Positions 37,693 to 45,429 of a stretch of DNA of 64,000 nucleotides are shown here, piece by piece (the first letter of the stretch is position 1; each line of letters opens with the position of its first letter). Source of the stretch: Glaciecola sp965660625 (GTDB lineage Bacteria; Pseudomonadota; Gammaproteobacteria; Enterobacterales; Alteromonadaceae). The notes under the pieces are model-generated. The model worked only from the letters and a program-made list of their open reading frames with translations. It was not told the origin of the DNA and did no database searches. The stretch covers positions 1 through 64,000 of the forward strand of contig CBFIAR010000009.1 in the NCBI GenBank assembly GCA_965660625.1, in the 5' to 3' direction. A program made the translations under genes and the position numbers.

Positions 37693-38901
37693 GTGACTTC
37701 CAATAGCTTTTCTTTTTCAAACGCGCTTTTATCGTGGTTCGACCAACACGGGCGTAAAAACTTGCCATGGCAAAAAAACAAATCTCCGTATTCTGTTTGG
37801 ATATCGGAAATCATGCTGCAACAAACCCAAGTGGCAACCGTTATTCCTTATTACAATACGTTTATGCAGCGCTTTCCTTCGGTTACTGATTTAGCCAATG
37901 CGCCTGTAGATGAAGTACTGCACTTGTGGACTGGCTTAGGGTACTACGCTAGGGCTAGAAATTTACACAAGGCTGCTCAACAAGTTCGTGATTTGCATAC
38001 TGGCGAATTTCCAACTGCCTTTGATGAGATTATTGCACTGCCTGGAATTGGGCGCTCTACTGCTGCTGCTATTTTGTCGTTAGCATCGAATCAAGCTTAT
38101 GCAATCATGGACGGTAACGTTAAGCGAGTACTCACTCGCTATTTGGCTATTGAGGGTTGGCCGGGTGGTAAAAAAATAGAAGACAGATTGTGGATCGAAG
38201 CTGAGGCCCTGAAGCCAAGTTCTGCTGGTGAAAAGTTGGGAATACGAGCCAGCGAGGAAGTTTCTGAAACGAGCAGTGCAGTGCCAAGGTACGGTGATTA
38301 CACTCAAGCAATTATGGACTTGGGGGCGACCGTATGCACTCGCTCAAAACCTAAGTGTGATGATTGCCCTATGCAGTCGAACTGCCTTGCTTTTGCTCAA
38401 GGAAAGCAAACTGAGTTTCCATTTAAGAAGCCGAAGAAAATAATTCCCACAAAATACACGACAATGTTGATTCCCTCGTTTAATGGTCAAGTGTTGATGC
38501 AGCAAAGACCCTCGTCAGGTATCTGGGGAGGACTTTGGAGCTTTTTAGAAACAGGTTTCGACAAAGAGCTAGAAAAAACCACTGAGGAAGCAATACTGCA
38601 GTTGGAAAGTAGTTTGCTAAACGTAAATTTAGAAAATGCGAAGATACAGGAACTTAGGACTTTTAAGCATACCTTTAGTCATTTTCATCTGATGATTTTA
38701 CCTGTGCTTATTGATTTAAAAAAGCCTCCGCTGCATACAGTAAATGAGAGCAATACGTCTAAGAATGCAGAGCTTAAAAATGGCGTCTATGATGATGTCG
38801 AGCATAGAAGTCAAGTTTGGTTCGATTCACATAAGCCAAGTAAAATTGGCCTGTCAGCACCGACAGTAAAAATACTAGAGATGTTGAAAAGCGACGACTA
38901 A
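37693..38901 (+). CDS. mutY: A/G-specific adenine DNA glycosylase MutY
   Basis: Removes adenine mispaired with 8-oxoguanine. The GTG at 37693 (TSNSFSFSNALLSWFDQHGRK follows) matches the usual N-terminus and gives 402 residues; a TTG at 37594 would add 33 unrelated residues. Visible: SEIMLQQTQV with the catalytic Glu, the helix-hairpin-helix LPGIGRSTAAAI, the catalytic Asp in IMDGNVKRV, the 4Fe-4S cluster cysteines in the spacing C-x6-C-x2-C-x5-C (CTRSKPKCDDCPMQSNC), and a C-terminal NUDIX-like domain. An extra stretch of about 20 residues precedes GDYTQAIMDLGA, longer than in the E. coli protein. Confidence 0.94.
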   Translation: MTSNSFSFSNALLSWFDQHGRKNLPWQKNKSPYSVWISEIMLQQTQVATVIPYYNTFMQRFPSVTDLANAPVDEVLHLWTGLGYYARARNLHKAAQQVRDLHTGEFPTAFDEIIALPGIGRSTAAAILSLASNQAYAIMDGNVKRVLTRYLAIEGWPGGKKIEDRLWIEAEALKPSSAGEKLGIRASEEVSETSSAVPRYGDYTQAIMDLGATVCTRSKPKCDDCPMQSNCLAFAQGKQTEFPFKKPKKIIPTKYTTMLIPSFNGQVLMQQRPSSGIWGGLWSFLETGFDKELEKTTEEAILQLESSLLNVNLENAKIQELRTFKHTFSHFHLMILPVLIDLKKPPLHTVNESNTSKNAELKNGVYDDVEHRSQVWFDSHKPSKIGLSAPTVKILEMLKSDD

Positions 38902-39018
38902 CTGTTTTCACATTGGCTGATTAATTAAAGTCGAATTATTTTGATCAATGATTACTGAAGTTAAGCCATTTATTAAGTTATACTCAAAACAATTACTATT
39001 TATTTTAAGGTAAATAAC

Positions 39019-39291
39019 ATGGCAAGAACGGTAAATTGTGTGCACTTGAACAAAGAAGCTGACGGCTTAGATTTCCAATTATATCCAGGTGAAGTTGGTA
39101 AGCGCATATTCGACACTGTCTCTAAAGAAGCCTTTAGCCTTTGGCAGAAAAAGCAAACCATGTTGATTAATGAAAACAAGTTAAACATGATGCAAGCAAA
39201 CGATAGAAAATTTCTTGAAGAAAAAATGGTCGCTTTTTTGTTTGAGGGTATCGAACCGACGATCGAAGGCTACGTTCCGCCTACAAAATAA
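39019..39291 (+). CDS. yggX: Fe(2+)-trafficking / oxidative damage protection protein YggX
   Basis: A 90-residue cytosolic protein beginning MARTVNCVHLNKEADGLDF with the conserved cysteine C7 and PGEVGKRIFDTVSKEAF, a standard YggX sequence. It protects iron-sulfur enzymes and is thought to handle ferrous iron. It follows mutY, as in E. coli, after 117 bp. The two products are linked functionally through oxidative DNA damage and Fe-S clusters. Confidence 0.95.
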   Translation: MARTVNCVHLNKEADGLDFQLYPGEVGKRIFDTVSKEAFSLWQKKQTMLINENKLNMMQANDRKFLEEKMVAFLFEGIEPTIEGYVPPTK

Positions 39292-39413
39292 GCACTTGAA
39301 CCCTTTTAGTAAGATAAAGTCACAAAAACATCAAAAATCAGTTGACTTGGAAGGGCAAAATCCGTTTAATACGCACCCACAGCGATTTACAGCGTCAAAA
39401 CGCACTCGCGAAT

Positions 39414-39489
39414 GCCTCGATAGCTCAGTTGGTAGAGCAGCGGATTGAAAATCCGCGTGTCCCTGGTTCGATCCCGGGTCGAGGCACCA
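39414..39489 (+). tRNA. tRNA-Phe (GAA)
   Basis: A 76-nt cloverleaf with encoded CCA. The acceptor stem GCCTCGA pairs with TCGAGGC, the D arm includes AGCTCAGTTGGTAGAGC, the anticodon arm is GCGGA-TTGAAAA-TCCGC with anticodon GAA, and the T arm is CCTGG-TTCGATC-CCGGG. It is followed by its own terminator. No integrase lies beside it. Confidence 0.97.
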
Positions 39490-39498
39490 TTTTTCTAA

Positions 39499-39528
39499 GA
39501 GCCCTGCATGAAAATGTGGGGTTTTTTT
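39499..39528 (+). terminator. Terminator after tRNA-Phe
   Basis: CCCTGCAT pairs with ATGTGGGG (two G-T pairs) across a GAAA tetraloop and is followed by seven T, a standard intrinsic terminator 12 bp after the tRNA. Confidence 0.88.
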
Positions 39529-39681
39529 ATCTCTAAGTTTAATACAGCCTTTACCGCTATGGTCTTGTATGACAGATTCGTTTAAGTCTCGACTAATGTT
39601 GCATGACAAGTTTATATAAAAGGCTGCGCAGGATATACTCATTGCATATATTACTCTCAGAACATATGAGCAGCATCTACA

Positions 39682-40356
39682 ATGAAAGAACATAATTCAT
39701 CGCCTCTATCCGATTACATTGAATACCCTGCTGATGAAATGTTGTCTCGCTCTCAGGCATTCTATGATGACATTAAGCGCCGTCACAGCATTCGCAAATT
39801 AAGCGACCGAAAAGTTTCGCAAACGATAATAGAAAACTGCATAAAGGCGGCCGGAACGGCTCCAAATGGTGCTAACCATCAACCGTGGCATTTTGTTGCT
39901 ATTCATTCTGATAATGTGAAGAAACAAGTAAGAGAGCAAGCTGAGCTGCATGAACAAGGTTTTTATGCGGGTCGAGCAGGCGAGGAATGGCTTGAGGCAC
40001 TGCAGCCTTTAGGTACAGATGCGCAAAAGCCTTACTTAGAGCATGCTCCTTGGTTGATCGCGGTTTTTAGTCAGAAAAAAGGAGGCGTTAGCCCCGGTGA
40101 CAAGCACACTAATTACTACGTGCATGAGTCGGTAGGTATCGCTACAGGGTTTCTAATTACTGCTCTGCACAACTCAGGTTTAGTAACCTTAACCCACACT
40201 CCCAAGCCAATGTCTTTTTTATCTAAAATATGTGAAAGGCCTGACGATGAGAGGCCTTACATGTTGCTAATTGCTGGCTATCCAGCTGAAGATGCAACTG
40301 TGCCAGAGCATGCAAAGAATAAGAAATCACTCAAAGAGATTTGCACATTTTTATAG
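39682..40356 (+). CDS. Iodotyrosine-deiodinase-like flavin nitroreductase
   Basis: An FMN enzyme of the nitroreductase fold, 224 residues. HSIRKLSDRKV is the flavin phosphate site, and NGANHQPWHF and ESVGIATGFLITALHNSGLVTLTHTP match the iodotyrosine deiodinase (IYD) branch and not NfsA/NfsB. The three residues that grip the amino-acid zwitterion in IYD (human E157, Y161, K182) are present here as E91, Y95 and K116 with identical spacing (4 and 21). It probably reductively removes a halogen from halotyrosines, which are plausible in marine settings. It stands alone between tRNA-Phe and the exporter gene. Activity is inferred from motif conservation. Confidence 0.82.
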   Translation: MKEHNSSPLSDYIEYPADEMLSRSQAFYDDIKRRHSIRKLSDRKVSQTIIENCIKAAGTAPNGANHQPWHFVAIHSDNVKKQVREQAELHEQGFYAGRAGEEWLEALQPLGTDAQKPYLEHAPWLIAVFSQKKGGVSPGDKHTNYYVHESVGIATGFLITALHNSGLVTLTHTPKPMSFLSKICERPDDERPYMLLIAGYPAEDATVPEHAKNKKSLKEICTFL

Positions 40357-40408
40357 TAACGTTAGCGATAGTTAATACAACGCCTGTAATGGGCTGAGAA
40401 AGAATATA

Positions 40409-41635
40409 TTGAACACACTAGAGTTTATCCAGATCCGCCGTTTTATTGTAAAGCTTGGCAAAATGCTGCATAAGTACGGAACACCCGCTTTTCGGCTTGA
40501 AGCATACTTATTAGAGGTGGCGAGTTATCTGGGTGTTCACGCATCATTTATTGCTACGCCTACTTCCATAACGTTCGTTATTTGGAGTGACAAGCACGAA
40601 GATGAATATCACCATGCTGCGCGTCTGCAGCCAGGCGATTTGGACATGAATGCCTTGTCGCTCACGGACGAACTCGCAAATGAGTTGCTAAGCGGAAAAG
40701 TATCCTTAAGTGATGCTGATATGCGCTTAGATACAATTAACGAGATGCCTAGTCCCTACGGAAAGCTGATTACTGGCTTGGCCTTTGCCTTAGCAACGGG
40801 GTCGTTTTCAATGCTAATGGGTGCTAGTGTGGCTGAAATTCTGTGGACAGGAGTGCTCGGTTTTGTCTCCTATTTGTGGGTTTTGTGGGCACAAAAATCA
40901 AAACGCGTTAATTTGATGCTTGAACCTGTAACGTCATTTATGGCGGGTATCTTGGCTTGCGCTATTAGTCGCTATTTTGACCCAGGCATTAACATTCCCT
41001 TAATGGTACTTTCTTCGGTCATTATATTAGTCCCTGGTTTAGCGCTCACTATGGGACTAGCGGAGCTCTCGTCAAGAAATTTAGTGTCAGGGACTGCGCG
41101 GATCATGGACGCCATTATGCAGCTCTTTAAACTTTATTTTGGCGCATTTTTGGGTGTTGCCGTTGGCTTTTCACTATTTGGACAAAATCAGTTTGAACCA
41201 GCGGCTTCTTTACCCTATTGGGCTACTTGGTTGGCCGTGGGTTTACTGTGTTTTGCGTTAGTGCCGATTTTTAGAACGCGAATTAAACATATACCATGGG
41301 CATTGATGTCAGCCTTTATTGCTTATGGTGTGACGGTTTATAGTTCGGTTTATATGGATCAGACTTTTGGTACATTTATCGGTGCGTTTGCCTTAGGTGT
41401 ATTTGCCAATGTATTTACAAGAATAGCCAACCAGCCCTCTACAATCGTAGCGATGCATGGTTTGATTGTGTTGGTACCGGGATCCAAAACCTATATCGGC
41501 TTAAATTCGTTTATTTCAGGTCAAGATTTTGTGCAGGCTGATCATGTAGGGCAGGAGGTGTTTTTGATATTTATGTCGCTAGTTGCTGGGCTAATATTTG
41601 CGAACGTTGTTATGCCTACCAAGAAAGCGTTATAA
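40409..41635 (+). CDS. ThrE-type threonine/serine exporter family protein (fused YjjP-YjjB form)
   Basis: A 408-residue inner-membrane protein. The N-terminal half (about 1-250) is the DUF1212/YjjP-like part, with KLGKMLHKYGTPAFRLEAYL and SITFVIW, then membrane helices. The C-terminal half (about 265-405) is the DUF3815/YjjB-like part with further helices and VLVPGSKTYIGLNS. Family members export threonine, serine or, for YjjPB, succinate. The start appears to be TTG at 40409, preceded by GAGAAAG; the next ATG is well inside the domain. Confidence 0.85.
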   Translation: MNTLEFIQIRRFIVKLGKMLHKYGTPAFRLEAYLLEVASYLGVHASFIATPTSITFVIWSDKHEDEYHHAARLQPGDLDMNALSLTDELANELLSGKVSLSDADMRLDTINEMPSPYGKLITGLAFALATGSFSMLMGASVAEILWTGVLGFVSYLWVLWAQKSKRVNLMLEPVTSFMAGILACAISRYFDPGINIPLMVLSSVIILVPGLALTMGLAELSSRNLVSGTARIMDAIMQLFKLYFGAFLGVAVGFSLFGQNQFEPAASLPYWATWLAVGLLCFALVPIFRTRIKHIPWALMSAFIAYGVTVYSSVYMDQTFGTFIGAFALGVFANVFTRIANQPSTIVAMHGLIVLVPGSKTYIGLNSFISGQDFVQADHVGQEVFLIFMSLVAGLIFANVVMPTKKAL

Positions 41636-41941
41636 CGAAGCGCTGTCATTCATCAACAGGCCATACAATAGTAAGCGCTATTCATCCTAGTGCTAAGTGA
41701 GCCCTATTCATCAAAGACAAGCCCAATACCGATATATGCCTAAAAAAAGCATATGAGTTCTGTTAACCTAGACCTTACTCCAAAACCCTTTTAAATGGCG
41801 ATATTTGACACTATTCACATAACTAAGAGTAAGAGATTAAATAAATAAATTTTGATTATAGTAAGCGCAGCCATATATTCAAACCTCATCTATCATCCCT
41901 GTGAAGGGATGTAATTATATTGAATCAAAAGGGAACATTTC
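41636..41941. other. Intergenic region upstream of the SDR gene
   Basis: 306 bp without a gene. A perfect small stem CATCCCT-GTGA-AGGGATG (41893-41910) lies 31 bp before the SDR ATG and could be a leader hairpin or operator. AAAAGGGAA just before the ATG is the likely ribosome site. I see no sigma-54-type promoter here comparable to the one before the regulator. Confidence 0.45.
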
Positions 41942-42853
41942 ATGCCACACAACGATGCTCTAACTTATTCTGGGAAAACAACGCTTATTTCTGGCGCAGC
42001 CAGTGGTATTGGGTTTGCTTTGGCTAAAGAGTTTGGTGGATTAGGCATGAATGTAGTCATTGCCGATATTGATGAAGCGGCGCTGGAAAATGCCAAAAAA
42101 GAGTTAGAATTGCTCAATATTAATGTTTTGGCATGCAAATTAGATGTTACTGACTATGCACAATGGCAACGGTGTGTAGAACAAACAAGCATGACTTTCG
42201 GTAAATTGCATATGGTCGTCAACAATGCTGGTGTGTGCGGTGTGCCGGGGAAAATAGAACAAACCGATCACGACATTTGGCGTTGGGTCATTGATGTTAA
42301 CTTGATGGGCGTGCTTTTCGGGACGCAAGCCGCCACACCAGAAATAAAACGTCATGGAGAGGGCGGTTGGATTATTAATGTAGCGTCTATGGCTGGCATG
42401 ATGGGCGTTCCTTACGCTAGTTCATACTCTGCCACAAAAGCCGCCGTTGTATCGATGACAGAAAGCTGGGCTGCTGAACTCAAGCCACATAATATTCATG
42501 TTGCGGCATTATGTCCTGCTTTTGTAAAGACACGCATTCATGAATCTATGCGCAATAAACAAGACAAATATAAGTCTGTGCAGGAATCGAAGGAGATTAC
42601 GCTTGAAGATAAAGAGCGCTACAAAAAAAGCTTTGGTCAAGCTGCGGCTTTAGTAGAGTCGGGTATTCCAGCAGAACTACTTGCAAAGCGAGTAGTCGAA
42701 GCGCTGGATTCGGGTCAACAATATATTTTCACACATCCGAATTATAAAGAAGCAACAGAATACAGAGCGGTAATGATTGGTCAGGCGTTTAACGATGCTG
42801 AGCAGAGTGACTTAGTAAAGCATCTTGTTGGTGAAGACATGGTGAGTCTGTAA
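41942..42853 (+). CDS. Short-chain dehydrogenase/reductase
   Basis: A classical SDR of 303 residues: cofactor motif SGAASGIG (17-24), NNAG, catalytic S149 in NVASMAG, and Y162/K166 in YSATK. An acidic residue after the second strand (VVIADIDEAA) suggests NAD(H) preference. The C-terminus is about 50 residues longer than minimal SDRs. It converges on the catabolic operon at 42949-54220 and may oxidise or reduce an intermediate of the same pathway, but co-regulation is not shown. Confidence 0.9.
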   Translation: MPHNDALTYSGKTTLISGAASGIGFALAKEFGGLGMNVVIADIDEAALENAKKELELLNINVLACKLDVTDYAQWQRCVEQTSMTFGKLHMVVNNAGVCGVPGKIEQTDHDIWRWVIDVNLMGVLFGTQAATPEIKRHGEGGWIINVASMAGMMGVPYASSYSATKAAVVSMTESWAAELKPHNIHVAALCPAFVKTRIHESMRNKQDKYKSVQESKEITLEDKERYKKSFGQAAALVESGIPAELLAKRVVEALDSGQQYIFTHPNYKEATEYRAVMIGQAFNDAEQSDLVKHLVGEDMVSL

Positions 42854-42948
42854 TCTAAAATATCCATCATAGTCGCGTAAATCTTGCTTTGTTAGTGAAT
42901 AAACATTGATGGTTCGATGACGTTTGACTACCCTTTGAGGTTAATAAG

Positions 42949-43566
42949 TTATAGCGATTTAAAGTAATTTATCATTTGGCTTAATGGTAAAACCTGAGCA
43001 TATTTTGCATGCATATCATGCAGGCTCATTGCATGCGCAGATTGATTCCTATCTCCACAAGCCTCTGGTACAACTGCGCACAAGAAATTGTGCTGCAGAC
43101 CATCAACACAAGTTGCACGTACACAGCCTGATGTAGTCAAACCAGTAATAATGAGCGAATCTACGTTGAGTGCTTCTAGCTTGCTTGCCAAGTTGGTTGA
43201 AAAAAAAGCGCTTGGATAATGCTTTTCAATAATATTACCATCATTAGCATAAGAGCTAAACTTTTCGTGGATATCAACCCAGTGAGAGCCTCGTTGCAAA
43301 ATATTTAAAGCGGGTAAGCGTTGCCTAAAAACACTTGCCTGTTGCTCGTTGTCATACACAACCGTAGTGAAGAAAATGGGAACCTTACTCTTTGTAGCTT
43401 CAGTAATGATTTCTAAATTTGCGTTTATTTGCGGTTCAAAGTTTCCTCCTAATGGGCTCTCTTTGTCTGTAAACCCGTTGCTGACGTCGACAGCAATTAC
43501 AGCTGGGCGTTTGCCCAGCTGTAATTCACCAATAACAAGATCATTATCGCTAAGAGTTACTGTCAT
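42949..43566 (-). CDS. Isochorismatase-fold cysteine amidohydrolase (N-carbamoylsarcosine amidase-like)
   Basis: A cytosolic hydrolase of 205 residues with the Asp-Lys-Cys triad of the amidase branch: D27 in AVDVSNGF, K115 in EKHYPSAFF and C148 in GLTTSGCVRAT. The TTSGCVRAT motif is shared with N-carbamoylsarcosine amidase and maleamate amidase. Its ATG abuts the stop of hyuB, so it is translated in the same operon. In creatinine breakdown, an ATP-dependent HyuA/HyuB N-methylhydantoinase is followed by exactly this kind of enzyme. Here the substrate is probably the carbamoylated or amide product of the HyuAB reaction (inference). Confidence 0.85.
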   Translation of the reverse strand: MTVTLSDNDLVIGELQLGKRPAVIAVDVSNGFTDKESPLGGNFEPQINANLEIITEATKSKVPIFFTTVVYDNEQQASVFRQRLPALNILQRGSHWVDIHEKFSSYANDGNIIEKHYPSAFFSTNLASKLEALNVDSLIITGLTTSGCVRATCVDGLQHNFLCAVVPEACGDRNQSAHAMSLHDMHAKYAQVLPLSQMINYFKSL

Positions 43567-45417
43567 TTAGAACTCTGGAGTTTCAGGTGCGGGTAGTTTA
43601 GTTTCTTCTAAACTACGTGCTTTAATGTCAGCAATATCACCACCAAAGTCGAACAGTTGCACATCCCCTCGAGTACCTGCCATCTTTGCTCTAAGAGCGG
43701 TTGTCGCGTCCTGATCGATAGACATATCATCTTTAACAACGACACCATAATTTCTGGCACCAGCAACTGACACTAATGAACGGTTAATGTCATCCAGTAC
43801 TAGCTGTGGTTCGCGCATAAACGGGTCTCCCCATCCGCCGCCGCCCCAAGTATTAAAGTATAAAATGTCGCCTTTCTTAACTTCAATGCCTTCGCATTTT
43901 GCGGGCAATGTTGCTTCGCTTCCATCAGCCCGTTTCAATATTTTGGTTGAACGCAAGCCTGGTGCCCCTCCGTTAACTCCCCAAGGGTATGTTAACCAAC
44001 GATCATCGTGGATTGCTATCTGACCATCATTTAAGAAACGATAACCGACAGATAGTCCATTACCACCGCGGTGCAAGCCGGCACCTCCTGAATCTACTAT
44101 CGCTTCATACGTTTCCACTCGCAGTGGGAAGTATGCTTCAATGAATTCGTTTGGAACGTTAGTAAAACCAGGCCATAGTGAATGGCCATCAGGACCGTCT
44201 CCAGCAGGGCGACCAGGAATACCCCCAAAACCGATTTGAAATAGTTGGAACCATTCGCCTTTATCATCGTAGCCCGAGTAAAATAGATGCGGTGAATCTG
44301 AAAATCCTGCCGCATTCATCGCTTCCGGTGCGCCTTGCCCTAGCAAGCCGCCCATGACATCAAATATTCTGCCCAGTGCATGCGTTCGTCCGGAGAGAGC
44401 AGCAGGGTAATTTGGCTTCAATAAGCTGCCTTGAGGAATGCGTACGTCAACGAGATCGTAAAAACCATCATTAAAGAGTATTTGCGGGTCAACTAAATTG
44501 ATAGTGAAAGATCCAAAAAACATCTTGAACATTTCTTCATTTAAATAAAAATTAATTGAACTTTTGGCTTGAGGATCGGTACCGTCAAAGTCAAATATGG
44601 CTTTGGGTCCTTCGCGCCACATTTTGCAACGAATTTTGTATGGACCTTTACCAACACCGTCGTCACACAAGTAGTCTTCAAATACGCGAGGCTCTTCTGG
44701 CACCAGCATGTTTATGATTGCAGACATTGCGGTGTGATTTCTCTCCAGCATGATTTCCATAGTAGAGTAAAACGTATCATCACCAAATCTATCAGCAATT
44801 TCGATCACGCGCTTTGACGCAGTGTTACAAGCAGCAACTAAAGCGTTCAAATCAAAGCGGTTCCACTGCGGCGTTCTGACGTTGTGCAAGATAAGTTCTA
44901 ACAGGTCTTTTTGCAAAACACCTTTTTTGTATAGTTTAGTAGGGGGGATGCGGATCCCTTCTTGGAAAATGGTTTCAGCTTTTATTGGAATTGAACCTGG
45001 AACCATACCGCCATTATCGGACATGTGGCCAAACATTGCTGACCACGCAATATGCCTGCCTTCACGGAAAATAGGAACAATGACGATCCAATCCGGTAAG
45101 TGAGATACAGCGCCATTGCACATATATGGGTCGTTAGTTAATAAAACGTCGCCTTCTTCTACTTGTCCTGAAAATGCGTCCATGAACCCATGGATGAAAG
45201 AACCGAACTGTCCAACCACCATTTTGCCATCTTTGTTCGCAATCATTGGAAAGCAATCACCTTGTTCGCGAATACCGGGGCTCATTGCTGTTCTAAATAG
45301 TACAGCATCCATTTCTTCACGCGCGTTTTTGAGCGCGTTCTCAATAATGTCCACTGTTACTGTGTCCGTATCCACGCGATTAAGAGGAGCTGAGTTTGTT
45401 TCAATAATTTTATTCAT
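43567..45417 (-). CDS. hyuB: Hydantoinase B/oxoprolinase family subunit
   Basis: A 616-residue HyuB-type subunit. Visible: the N-terminal VDIIENALKNAREEMDAVLFRTAMSP, the DCFPMIAN and LLTNDPYMCNGAVSHLPDW segments and the glycine-rich C-terminal VDSGGAGLHRGGNGLSV region, all typical. Such subunits act with HyuA in ATP-dependent hydrolysis of cyclic imides or lactams (5-oxoproline, N-methylhydantoin, caprolactam) or in ATP-dependent carboxylation of ketones. The gap from hyuA is 12 bp. The motif set alone does not separate hydrolase from carboxylase function. Confidence 0.93.
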   Translation of the reverse strand: MNKIIETNSAPLNRVDTDTVTVDIIENALKNAREEMDAVLFRTAMSPGIREQGDCFPMIANKDGKMVVGQFGSFIHGFMDAFSGQVEEGDVLLTNDPYMCNGAVSHLPDWIVIVPIFREGRHIAWSAMFGHMSDNGGMVPGSIPIKAETIFQEGIRIPPTKLYKKGVLQKDLLELILHNVRTPQWNRFDLNALVAACNTASKRVIEIADRFGDDTFYSTMEIMLERNHTAMSAIINMLVPEEPRVFEDYLCDDGVGKGPYKIRCKMWREGPKAIFDFDGTDPQAKSSINFYLNEEMFKMFFGSFTINLVDPQILFNDGFYDLVDVRIPQGSLLKPNYPAALSGRTHALGRIFDVMGGLLGQGAPEAMNAAGFSDSPHLFYSGYDDKGEWFQLFQIGFGGIPGRPAGDGPDGHSLWPGFTNVPNEFIEAYFPLRVETYEAIVDSGGAGLHRGGNGLSVGYRFLNDGQIAIHDDRWLTYPWGVNGGAPGLRSTKILKRADGSEATLPAKCEGIEVKKGDILYFNTWGGGGWGDPFMREPQLVLDDINRSLVSVAGARNYGVVVKDDMSIDQDATTALRAKMAGTRGDVQLFDFGGDIADIKARSLEETKLPAPETPEF

Positions 45418-45429
45418 GATTATCTCCTA

